Positions 1-6,684 of a DNA stretch of 22,564 nt are shown piece by piece. The first letter of the stretch is position 1. Each line of letters starts with the position of its first letter. Source of the DNA: Bacteroidota bacterium (lineage in GTDB: Bacteria; Bacteroidota; Bacteroidia; Bacteroidales; P3). The stretch covers positions 1 to 22,564 of the forward strand of contig JAUNWC010000002.1 in the NCBI GenBank assembly GCA_030540495.1. Reading direction: 5' to 3'. The notes beneath the pieces are model-generated. The model was given only the letters and a program-made list of their open reading frames with translations, was not told where the DNA came from and made no database searches. The position numbers were made by a program, and so were the translations under genes.

Positions 1-1
1 A

Positions 2-136
2 GACAAAATTGGTGGAGTCTGTCCTTTTGATTCCTACAGTAAACTGACGCGGCCGCTCGATGCACTTTTGCTTGACTGGGGGGGACATGGTATTATAATA
101 TTCATAAGAAATTACGATGATTTCGTTACAACTTAA
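2..136 (+). CDS. Possible 3' end of an upstream gene (partial)
   Basis: The frame starting at base 2 stays open for 44 codons and ends at TAA 134-136. The translation looks protein-like, with segments such as LTRPLDALLLDWGGHG and RNYDDFVTT. The 5' part lies outside the window and I do not recognise the family. It would be the gene directly upstream of the initiating transferase, where capsule clusters often keep export, kinase or antiterminator genes, but nothing here identifies it. An open frame of this length could also be chance. A G7 run (78-84) lies inside it, so slippage there would change its last residues. Confidence 0.4.
   Translation, partial: DKIGGVCPFDSYSKLTRPLDALLLDWGGHGIIIFIRNYDDFVTT
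72..99 (+). promoter_or_regulatory. Candidate sigma-70 promoter with a G7 spacer
   Basis: TTGACT (72-77) and a perfect TATAAT (94-99) are separated by 16 bases. The spacer begins with seven consecutive G (78-84). Transcription would start near 106, about 100 bases before the first transferase. The promoter overlaps the putative upstream reading frame, so it may be an internal promoter or a chance match. With one extra G the spacer would be the optimal 17 bp. Confidence 0.45.
78..84 (+). repeat. G7 homopolymer in promoter spacer
   Basis: Seven consecutive G lie between the candidate -35 and -10 boxes. This is one of three exact G7 runs in the window. Length change here would alter promoter spacing and shift the frame of the putative upstream gene. 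Confidence 0.85.
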
Positions 137-207
137 CTAAAGATTCCGTAACCGGCAAGTGCGATACAACTGCATAGGGAGTGACTTTTTGACTAGGAGA
201 GAGATGA

Positions 208-834
208 ATGGGTAATTTTGTGGGAAATTTGGTAAAGACTGCCTTTGATTATACGCTGACTGCAGTGGGGACTATTTGCATCAGCCCGCTACTAGCTTAT
301 GTGGCATATAGAATCAAAAAAGAGGACCCAGGTCCAATCTTTTTTGCACACACTCGCATTGGCAAGGATGGCAAGCCTTTCCCTTGCTACAAGTTTCGCA
401 GCATGGTGGTTAATTCACAGGAGATGTTGCAAAAGTATTTGGCAGAAAACCCTGCCGCTCGTGAGGAATGGGAGCGCGATTTCAAGCTGAAGGATGACCC
501 TCGGGTTACTCCTATTGGCAAGGTTTTGCGTCGCACCAGCTTGGACGAGCTGCCGCAGATTTTTAATGTTCTGCGTGGCGAAATGAGCCTTGTGGGCCCT
601 AGGCCTGTTATTCAGGAAGAACTGGATAAATATTATGGCGAAACTGCCAAGCTTTACTGCACTGTGAAGCCGGGTATTACCGGATTGTGGCAGGTGAGTG
701 GGAGAAGCGATACGACGTATGATGAGCGTGTTGCCATGGACAGAGAATACATTCAAGGCAGAAGCTTTTTTGGCGATGTTATTATTTTATGTAAAACTAT
801 CAAAGTAGTATTGTCCGGTGGGGGGGCATACTAA
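208..834 (+). CDS. Initiating sugar-phosphate transferase (monotopic PGT, WbaP/WcaJ C-terminal type)
   Basis: This membrane enzyme transfers a sugar-1-phosphate from a UDP-sugar to undecaprenyl phosphate, starting the repeat unit. The 208-residue protein is the minimal catalytic form without the N-terminal membrane domain of full-length WbaP. A re-entrant hydrophobic helix with Ser-Pro (about residues 12-35, SP at 26-27) is followed by the DPGPIFF segment (40-46), YKFRSM (61-66), the catalytic Asp-Glu pair in SLDELPQ (D113-E114), MSLVGPRP and KPGITGLWQVSGR. The C-terminal GAY resembles the natural WbaP end, so the protein looks complete. The ATG at 208 has AGGAGAG at 195-201; the ATG at 204 stops after two codons. 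A G7 tract codes for the terminal glycines. Sugar specificity cannot be read from the sequence. Confidence 0.93.
   Translation: MGNFVGNLVKTAFDYTLTAVGTICISPLLAYVAYRIKKEDPGPIFFAHTRIGKDGKPFPCYKFRSMVVNSQEMLQKYLAENPAAREEWERDFKLKDDPRVTPIGKVLRRTSLDELPQIFNVLRGEMSLVGPRPVIQEELDKYYGETAKLYCTVKPGITGLWQVSGRSDTTYDERVAMDREYIQGRSFFGDVIILCKTIKVVLSGGGAY
820..826 (+). repeat. G7 homopolymer at the junction of the two PGT genes
   Basis: Seven consecutive G lie three codons before the stop of the first PGT. One added G, two lost, or a -1 ribosomal slip would bypass the TAA at 832-834 and enter the frame of the second PGT, which is open from 795 through 1520. The expected product would be a fusion of about 437 residues. 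Confidence 0.9.
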
Positions 835-938
835 GCCTTCCAAAACGGAATTATGGAGAGCTGGATTTACAATTACATGCATTAAAATGCAATAATAAAA
901 GCTCTTGCAAGTTTGATTCTCTTAAGAGATTATTTGAT

Positions 939-1520
939 TTGCTTTGTGTGGTGTGCGGAAGTTTTTTTCTGCTACCCATCTTGGCGATAGTGTACTATTG
1001 CATCAAAAAAGATAGCATAGGGGATGCTATTTATGCTGGAAAGCGTCTTGGTCAAGGTGGGATTCTATTTCCATGTTACAAATTTCGAAGCATGTACACC
1101 AATGGGGATGAGATTTTAGAGCAGTACTACAAAGAGCATCCTGAAAAAAAGGTAGAGTATGAAAAATACCACAAGCTGGATGATGACCCTCGTGTGACAC
1201 CCTTTGGTGCTTTAATTCGCAGGACCAGTATAGATGAGCTTCCGCAGGTGTGGAACGTGTTTTTAGGACATATGAGTTTGGTGGGTCCTAGGCCTTATCT
1301 TCCGCAAGAATTAGAACAAATGGGGGAGTACGCTAAAGAAATCCTCAAGGTTAAGCCAGGCATCACAGGTTATTGGCAGGTCAATGGTCGCAGTAATGTG
1401 GATTTTGAAAGCCGCTTGCTCATGGATGTTTGGTATGTGAAAAACAGAACTTTGTGGATGGATATACAGCTGCTGTGGCAGACGGTCGGCGTGGTGCTGA
1501 TGAAAAAGGGTGCGAAGTAA
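939..1520 (+). CDS. Second monotopic PGT, no canonical start codon (fused or frameshifted to the first)
   Basis: This is a second sugar-phosphate transferase of the same family: a hydrophobic helix, YKFRSM, the catalytic pair in SIDELPQ (D99-E100 counted from the TTG at 939), MSLVGPRP, KPGITGYWQVNGRS, and a C-terminal VVLMKKGAK like the usual family end. The coordinates begin at the only in-frame TTG, but that start would cut off SLKRLFD, where family members normally enter the membrane helix. The frame is open back to 795 and has no ATG, GTG or TTG between there and 938. Upstream it runs straight into the G7 tract of the first PGT. It is therefore either a frameshift-fused second domain, a phase-variable gene, or weakly started at TTG. 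The usual DPGP segment is replaced by DSIGD. Confidence 0.8.
   Translation: MLCVVCGSFFLLPILAIVYYCIKKDSIGDAIYAGKRLGQGGILFPCYKFRSMYTNGDEILEQYYKEHPEKKVEYEKYHKLDDDPRVTPFGALIRRTSIDELPQVWNVFLGHMSLVGPRPYLPQELEQMGEYAKEILKVKPGITGYWQVNGRSNVDFESRLLMDVWYVKNRTLWMDIQLLWQTVGVVLMKKGAK
1401..1418 (+). repeat. 18-bp direct repeat, copy 1
   Basis: GATTTTGAAAGCCGCTTG lies inside the second PGT gene and is repeated exactly at 3079-3096, on the far side of the CD-NTase/SLATT cassette. The flanks of the two copies do not match, and the copies are read in different frames. Confidence 0.8.
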
Positions 1521-1564
1521 AAGGGTATAGCTATATTCAGGTTCCATGAGAGAGGGAATATCGT

Positions 1565-2449
1565 ATGAGTTTTGATGTTATAAAAGCATTTCGTGCATTT
1601 TGCGAAAATTTAACCATGAGTAGGTCTGAGTTAGAATCAATATCTAACCGATATCATAACATTACAAAAATCATCAATAAGTGTTATTGGAATAGTTTAT
1701 CTGAGGTTGCACACAGCTTATACGTTGGTTCATATGGAAGAGGTACTAAGATCAATAACAGCGATATAGATTTGTTGGTAGTCCTGCCCTCTAGTGTATA
1801 TCATAAATATAATAATTATATTTGGAATAAACAATCATCATTCTTACAAGATGTGAAGTGTTCTATTAAAAGAACATATAGTTCTACAGATATTAGAGCT
1901 GATGGTCAAGTTATCAGTGTAAATTTTTATGACAATACACATATTGAGGTATTACCAGTATTTGAAAATTCTGATGGAAACTCTTTTATATATGCAGATA
2001 CAAATAATGGTGGGTGCTGGAGGGTGTGTGATCCTAGAGCGGAAATACAGGCAACTTCAGACTTAAATAAGGCAACTAAAGGTAATCTTAAAAATCTTTG
2101 TAAAATGGCAAGAGCGTGGAGAGAAGAACAAAACGTAAATATAAGTGGCATTCTTATTGACATACTTGCGTGTAGATTTTTAAAAAATTGGAAGTACAAG
2201 GATTCTTCTTTCATTTACTATGATTGGATGTCTCGTGATTTTTTCGAATATTTGGCTTCTGTTCCTGAACAAAGTAAGTTTCAGGCAATGGGTAGTGGGC
2301 GATATGTGGCATCAGACTATCATTTTCAGTATAAAGCAAAATTAGCCTACAAAAAAGCTTTGTCTGCAATAGAAAACCAAGATATACATCCTGAGACTGC
2401 TAATGAGTACTGGAGAGATATTTATGGATATAGATTCCCAAGGCTATAA
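1565..2449 (+). CDS. CD-NTase (SMODS-type nucleotidyltransferase), CBASS-like
   Basis: The 294-residue protein has the pol-beta nucleotidyltransferase signature of cGAS/DncV-like enzymes, which make cyclic di- or trinucleotide signals. GSYGRGT is at residues 55-61, the metal-binding SDIDLLV puts aspartates at 67 and 69, and a third acidic residue sits in IEVLPVF (E128). A helical C-terminal half follows (about 165-294). All catalytic positions look intact. The start at 1565 has AGAGGG at 1551-1556. It overlaps the next gene by 26 bases, so the two are almost certainly a unit. No Cap2/Cap3-type E1/E2 or JAB genes are present, so a minimal type I arrangement fits. CCA-adding or aminoglycoside nucleotidyltransferases are less likely because of the SLATT partner. 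The nucleotide product cannot be predicted from the sequence. Confidence 0.85.
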   Translation: MSFDVIKAFRAFCENLTMSRSELESISNRYHNITKIINKCYWNSLSEVAHSLYVGSYGRGTKINNSDIDLLVVLPSSVYHKYNNYIWNKQSSFLQDVKCSIKRTYSSTDIRADGQVISVNFYDNTHIEVLPVFENSDGNSFIYADTNNGGCWRVCDPRAEIQATSDLNKATKGNLKNLCKMARAWREEQNVNISGILIDILACRFLKNWKYKDSSFIYYDWMSRDFFEYLASVPEQSKFQAMGSGRYVASDYHFQYKAKLAYKKALSAIENQDIHPETANEYWRDIYGYRFPRL

Positions 2450-2987
2450 GGAAAAACTGTATAAACAAATATCTGATGCCTATGGCAAGGTAGTATACAC
2501 ATATACAACGCAACTATACCAAGCTGGAATAGATGCTGAGTTTAGCAAGTGCTTAAAGAAGGTGCAAATAGGCTTATCAGCTGCCACATCAGCAGGTTTC
2601 TTTACTACTATTATGACAGGTTGGTCATGTTTGAATTGGATTAATGCCTTAGTTTCAACAGCTTTACTTGGCCTTAGCGCCTATATAACAAGCACTGACT
2701 TAGACACAAAAGTTCAAAGGCATATTCAAACGGCGAACAGATTGTGGCTAGTTAGGGAAAAATATATTGCCTTATTGACTGATTTACAGAATTTGGATAA
2801 CCATCAGATTATAGAAGAACGGGATAAATTAACAAATGAGGTGGCGGAGATATATGCTGTCGCTCCACTTACATCAGGCGATGCTTATTGCAAAGCAAGG
2901 ACGGCATTAAAGGAAAATGAAGAACAATTTTTTTCTCAGGAAGAGCTTTATAAGATGCTTCCAGCTCATTTGAGAAAAAGAACATAG
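2424..2987 (+). CDS. SLATT-domain 2TM effector paired with the CD-NTase
   Basis: The 187-residue protein has two adjacent hydrophobic segments (about residues 47-66 and 72-90) between a short N-terminal helix region and a long charged helical tail ending LPAHLRKRT. This is the layout of SLATT (SMODS- and SLOG-associating 2TM effector) proteins, probably SLATT family 5, which are predicted to form membrane pores when triggered by nucleotide second messengers. The ATG at 2424 is preferred because GGAGAG (2412-2417) sits six bases upstream; an ATG at 2403 is in frame but lacks this spacing. The start lies inside the CD-NTase gene, suggesting translational coupling. Function as an abortive-infection effector is inferred from family context and has not been shown for this protein. 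Confidence 0.8.
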   Translation: MDIDSQGYKEKLYKQISDAYGKVVYTYTTQLYQAGIDAEFSKCLKKVQIGLSAATSAGFFTTIMTGWSCLNWINALVSTALLGLSAYITSTDLDTKVQRHIQTANRLWLVREKYIALLTDLQNLDNHQIIEERDKLTNEVAEIYAVAPLTSGDAYCKARTALKENEEQFFSQEELYKMLPAHLRKRT

Positions 2988-3004
2988 TATAAAGAATTTT
3001 TGAA

Positions 3005-3235
3005 GTGCTTTGGCTTGCAGTTAGCCAAGGGCTTGTTGTGTTCCCATGGGCCTTCCTCACAGCATTTGTAATTGGTTTGATTTTGAAAGCCGCTTGGAAG
3101 TGTTATGTAGAGGGGGAATGCCTTATGAACTTAAAAAAGAGATTTAAAGATTGTTTTGTCGATGAATTTTTAGGAGCTGTGAGTGCATGGACTATGGACA
3201 AGGCACTGCAAGCCAAAGCACTTCAATATAGTTAG
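3005..3235 (+). CDS. Small hypothetical ORF, possible single-TM protein
   Basis: An open frame of 76 codons begins at GTG 3005 without a clear ribosome site. Its first part is hydrophobic (LVVFPWAFLTAFVIGLIL), consistent with one membrane helix. A better-supported start is ATG 3125, with AGGGGGA at 3111-3117, giving a soluble peptide of 36 residues (MNLKKRFKDCFVDEF and onward). I do not recognise either version. It contains the second copy of the 18-bp repeat and could be debris left by insertion of the CD-NTase cassette. A hairpin (stems 3008-3015 and 3023-3030) overlaps its beginning. Confidence 0.3.
   Translation: MLWLAVSQGLVVFPWAFLTAFVIGLILKAAWKCYVEGECLMNLKKRFKDCFVDEFLGAVSAWTMDKALQAKALQYS
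3079..3096 (+). repeat. 18-bp direct repeat, copy 2
   Basis: Exact copy of 1401-1418. The two copies bracket the end of the second PGT, the CD-NTase and the SLATT gene, with a 1678-base offset. Confidence 0.8.
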
Positions 3236-3271
3236 TTATACCTGTTAAAAGACGTAAAACGGAGGAACTTG

Positions 3272-4666
3272 ATGAAATTAATAATTCTAGCAGGTGGCAG
3301 TGGAACTCGTTTATTTCCGCTTTCCCGTTCTTGCTATCCTAAACAATTTTTGAAAATAGCTGGCCAAAAGTCATTGCTACAGCAAACTGTTGAGCGTTTT
3401 GCTAGACTTGTCAAGGCTGAAGACATTTTGATTGTTACCAATAAAGATTACATCTTCCATGTGCAAGCAGATTTGGCAGAAATTGGTGCTGAAGCTGCTC
3501 ATATAATTACAGAGCCTGTTGCTCGTAATACTGCTCCTGCCATTGCTTTGGCCGTTGCTTATTGCAAAGACAAGATGGAATGCGAAGCAAATGAATGCTT
3601 ATTTGTGAGTCCCGCTGACCATGTGATTAACCCTGTGGAGGATTTTCAAAAGGTTGTAGAAGCAGCTGAAGCTATCTGTAAAAATAGCGACAACATAGTT
3701 ACTTTAGGCGTCAATCCGACTAAGCCTGAAACTGGTTATGGTTATATCCATGCTGAAGCTGAAATGGTGGGTGAAGGGTTCAAGGTAGAGTCCTTTAAAG
3801 AGAAACCTGATTTAGCTACAGCTGAACAATATTTGGCACAGGGAGGCTATTATTGGAATGCTGGTATGTTTGCATTTTCTGTGCAAACTATGGAAAAAGC
3901 ATTGAAAAACTTGGCTAGTGATGTTTATGATATATCTTCCTTGGGGTATGAGCATGCTTTGGATAGATTCGAAGATATGCCTAATATCTCTATTGACTAT
4001 GCTGTAGCTGAAAAGACCAAAAATATTGTTGTTGTCCCCATGGGAACAGTTAATTGGAATGATGTTGGTAGCTTTGATGCTATTGATGAGGTTCTGCAAA
4101 CTGAAAATGGCAATGTCATAAGTGGAGATGTAATCACTACTGATTCTAAAAACAATATGATTTTAGGTAGCAATCGTTTGGTTAGCACCATTGGTGTAGA
4201 CAACCTTATTGTTGTTGATACACCTGATGTGCTTTTGATTAGTGGCAAGGGCAAGAGCCAAGATGTTAAGAAGGTTGTTGAGAAGCTAAAGGCCCAAAAG
4301 CGTAAAGAGATTAGCGAGAATGTGACCATGTATCGTCCTTGGGGTAGCTATACTATCTTAGCCGAAGGTGATGGCTTTAAGGTTAAGAAGATTACAGTTA
4401 ATCCAGGTGCAAAGCTAAGCTTGCAGATGCACTATCACCGTAGCGAACATTGGACTGTTATCAGTGGTACTGGCAAACTTACTTTGGATGATAAGGTTGT
4501 TATTTTTAAAGAGAACGAAAGTACTTATATTCCTATTGCTGTAAAGCATAGATTGCAAAATCCTGGTTCTATCCCGCTATCTATTATAGAAGTGCAGAAT
4601 GGTAGATACCTTGGTGAAGACGATATTGTTAGATTTGATGACGTATATGGAAGAAGTATAGATTGA
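3272..4666 (+). CDS. manC: Mannose-1-phosphate guanylyltransferase / mannose-6-phosphate isomerase
   Basis: The bifunctional 464-residue enzyme makes GDP-mannose from mannose-1-phosphate and GTP; its C-terminal cupin is a type II phosphomannose isomerase that supplies mannose-6-phosphate from fructose-6-phosphate. The N-terminal nucleotidyltransferase has LAGGSGTRLFPLSR (6-19), a FKEKPD motif and YYWNAGMF. The C-terminal third starts near MYRPWGSY and carries metal-site residues in MHYHRSEHW. Length is normal for the family. The ATG at 3272 is used because GGAGG lies at 3261-3265; an adjacent in-frame TTG at 3269 is less likely. Gmd follows after 21 bases, so GDP-mannose is probably channelled to the deoxyhexose path. 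No phosphomannomutase is seen in this window. Confidence 0.95.
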   Translation: MKLIILAGGSGTRLFPLSRSCYPKQFLKIAGQKSLLQQTVERFARLVKAEDILIVTNKDYIFHVQADLAEIGAEAAHIITEPVARNTAPAIALAVAYCKDKMECEANECLFVSPADHVINPVEDFQKVVEAAEAICKNSDNIVTLGVNPTKPETGYGYIHAEAEMVGEGFKVESFKEKPDLATAEQYLAQGGYYWNAGMFAFSVQTMEKALKNLASDVYDISSLGYEHALDRFEDMPNISIDYAVAEKTKNIVVVPMGTVNWNDVGSFDAIDEVLQTENGNVISGDVITTDSKNNMILGSNRLVSTIGVDNLIVVDTPDVLLISGKGKSQDVKKVVEKLKAQKRKEISENVTMYRPWGSYTILAEGDGFKVKKITVNPGAKLSLQMHYHRSEHWTVISGTGKLTLDDKVVIFKENESTYIPIAVKHRLQNPGSIPLSIIEVQNGRYLGEDDIVRFDDVYGRSID

Positions 4667-4687
4667 TTATTAGGAGGACTGCTTTCG

Positions 4688-5722
4688 ATGAAAAAGGCTT
4701 TAATTACTGGTATTACAGGTCAAGATGGTTCTTATTTGGCAGAGTTTTTGTTGGAGAAGGGATATGAAGTTCATGGAATAGTACGTCGTTCATCTTTCCC
4801 CAATACTGGTAAGATAGATCATATTATCGACAAAATTAAGTTATATGATGGAGATCTTTCTGATTCATCCAGCATCATTCGTATCGTAAACGAAGTTCAG
4901 CCTGATGAAATCTATAATTTGGCTGCCCAAAGCCATGTTGGTACAAGCTTTGACGCTGCTGAATACACTGGTGATGTTGATGCCATTGGTGTACTGCGTA
5001 TTTTGGAAGCTGTACGTATGCTTGGTTTAGCAGAAAAAACACGCATCTACCAAGCGTCTACTTCCGAATTATACGGTAAAGTTGAAGAATGTCCCCAAAG
5101 TGAAACAACACCCTTTCATCCTTACAGTCCTTATGCTGTAGCTAAACAGTATGGTTTTTGGATGATCAAGGAATATCGTGAAGCTTATAACATGTTCGCG
5201 TGCAATGGTATTCTTTTCAACCATGAGTCCGAGCGTCGCGGTGAAAGCTTTGTAACCCGTAAGATAACTCGTGCTGCTGGTCGTATCGCTTGTGGCTTAC
5301 AGGATCACTTGGAACTTGGTAATTTGGATTCATTACGAGACTGGGGTTATGCCAAAGATTACGTAGAATGCATGTGGTTAATTCTCCAACAAGACACCCC
5401 TGATGACTTTGTTATAGCAACTGGTGTGCAACACACTGTTCGAGAATTTACTACCTTGGCCTTTAAGCATTGTGGTATTGAATTGGAATGGAAAGGCGAG
5501 GGCATGGATGAAAAGGGCTATGACAAAGCAACAGGAAAGATGTTGGTTTGTGTAAATCCTCAATGGTTCCGCCCAACTGATGTGGTAAATCTGTGGGGTA
5601 ATCCGACCAAGGCAAAAACTGTTTTGGGTTGGAATCCCCAAAAGACTAGCTATGAAGAATTGTGTGCTATCATGGCAGAACATGATTTGAAGCTTGCAAA
5701 GGCTGAAGCTGGCGTCTTATAA
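4688..5722 (+). CDS. gmd: GDP-mannose 4,6-dehydratase
   Basis: It converts GDP-D-mannose to GDP-4-keto-6-deoxy-D-mannose in the cytoplasm. The 344-residue short-chain dehydrogenase has the NADP-binding TGITGQDGSYLAE (7-19), RRSS (33-36), the catalytic Thr-Ser-Glu at 125-127 (STSELYG), and the Tyr-Lys pair Y149/K153 in YAVAK. NHESERRGESFVTRK is the typical Gmd substrate and oligomer segment. AGGAGG (4672-4677) precedes the ATG. The protein is complete and at the short end of the usual size range. It sits between manC and an Rmd-like reductase, a classic GDP-deoxyhexose trio. Confidence 0.96.
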   Translation: MKKALITGITGQDGSYLAEFLLEKGYEVHGIVRRSSFPNTGKIDHIIDKIKLYDGDLSDSSSIIRIVNEVQPDEIYNLAAQSHVGTSFDAAEYTGDVDAIGVLRILEAVRMLGLAEKTRIYQASTSELYGKVEECPQSETTPFHPYSPYAVAKQYGFWMIKEYREAYNMFACNGILFNHESERRGESFVTRKITRAAGRIACGLQDHLELGNLDSLRDWGYAKDYVECMWLILQQDTPDDFVIATGVQHTVREFTTLAFKHCGIELEWKGEGMDEKGYDKATGKMLVCVNPQWFRPTDVVNLWGNPTKAKTVLGWNPQKTSYEELCAIMAEHDLKLAKAEAGVL

Positions 5723-5744
5723 GAGAATTGAAGGTAATGATTTA

Positions 5745-6665
5745 ATGAAAAGGGTCTTAATCTTTGGTGCTGCCGGATTTGTGGGTAAATATTTGGCAGA
5801 TGAATTTACTAATAATGGATATGTAGTATATGGAAGCGATAAATTAAGTGCTGAACCATTACCCGGATTTATAGAGTACAGTGCAGCTGATATCCTTGAT
5901 GCAGAGGAAGTATGTAAGATACTAGCTAGATTTAGACCAAATTATGTTGTGAATTTAGCCGCTATAAGCAGTGTAGGGCTCTCTTGGGAAATGCCTCAGC
6001 TTACTTTGGAAGTAAACGTGATGGGAGCCCTTAATATACTAGAAGCCTCAAGAAAGCTTGATATTATGCCAAAAGTAATGTTTATCGGTTCTAGTGAGGA
6101 GTATGCACCATCAGAAAGCCCAATAAATGAAGAAATGCCATTAAATGCTAACAATCCTTATGGTATTTCTAAAATGGCCCAAGAGCGTTTTGCTGAAATT
6201 TATAGAGAACGCTATGGAATGAAGATATATTGTGTAAGACCTTTCAATCATACAGGAGTAGGGCAAAGGGATACTTTTGTACTACCAAGCTTTTGTAAGC
6301 AGGTTGCTGAAATTGAGAAAAAGGGTGCTCCTGGAATAATTAAAGTGGGTAATCTTGATGCTTTTCGTGACTTCAGTGATGTTCGTGATATTGTAAGAGC
6401 TTATAGATTGATTATAGAAAGTGAAGATTGTTCCAAGGTGTACAATGTTGGTTCAGGAGTAGCTTATAATTTGAAAGAATTATTGAACTACATAGTATCT
6501 TTAAGCTCACAAGAGGTTGAGGTAGAGATCGATAAATCAAGATTTAGGCCAGTAGATAACAAGATTATTTGTTGTGATAGTAATTTAATCTTTAAGGAAT
6601 TGGGTTGGAAACCTACTTATTCAATTAAGGAAACATTAACAAATATATTCAATAGTTATTTGTAG
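5745..6665 (+). CDS. rmd: GDP-6-deoxy-D-mannose (GDP-D-rhamnose) reductase, Rmd-like
   Basis: It probably reduces the 4-keto group of the Gmd product. The 306-residue SDR protein has GAAGFVG (8-14), SSEEY (116-120), the catalytic Y139/K143 in YGISK, and RPFNHTGVGQ, a segment characteristic of the Rmd group, which forms GDP-D-rhamnose. A related enzyme (Tld) makes GDP-6-deoxy-D-talose, so the C4 stereochemistry is not certain. GDP-fucose synthase (Fcl) is less likely because its epimerase signatures are absent. The ATG at 5745 is chosen since the N-terminal beta strand MKRVLIFGAAG starts there; an in-frame ATG at 5694 would lie inside gmd. It marks the beginning of the more AT-rich central part of the cluster. 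Confidence 0.85.
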   Translation: MKRVLIFGAAGFVGKYLADEFTNNGYVVYGSDKLSAEPLPGFIEYSAADILDAEEVCKILARFRPNYVVNLAAISSVGLSWEMPQLTLEVNVMGALNILEASRKLDIMPKVMFIGSSEEYAPSESPINEEMPLNANNPYGISKMAQERFAEIYRERYGMKIYCVRPFNHTGVGQRDTFVLPSFCKQVAEIEKKGAPGIIKVGNLDAFRDFSDVRDIVRAYRLIIESEDCSKVYNVGSGVAYNLKELLNYIVSLSSQEVEVEIDKSRFRPVDNKIICCDSNLIFKELGWKPTYSIKETLTNIFNSYL

Positions 6666-6684
6666 TAGACGTTAGGGGTGTTTT

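Noticed and set aside
49..60. GCGGCCGCTCGA resembling a cloning-vector linker
   Set aside because: It lies inside a continuous open frame and the flanks show no vector features; the similarity is short and probably chance.
1..207. JUMPstart/ops antitermination element upstream of the cluster
   Set aside because: No GGCGGTAG-type ops core was found in the leader on either strand.
939..941. TTG as an ordinary start for the second PGT
   Set aside because: Only a weak AAGAG lies upstream, at long spacing, and this start removes the conserved KRLFD entry to the membrane helix, while the frame stays open far upstream. I kept 939 only as a nominal coordinate.
3008..3030. Eight-pair hairpin as a terminator after the SLATT gene
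   Set aside because: No T run follows (GCTTGTTGTG), so it does not look like an intrinsic terminator.
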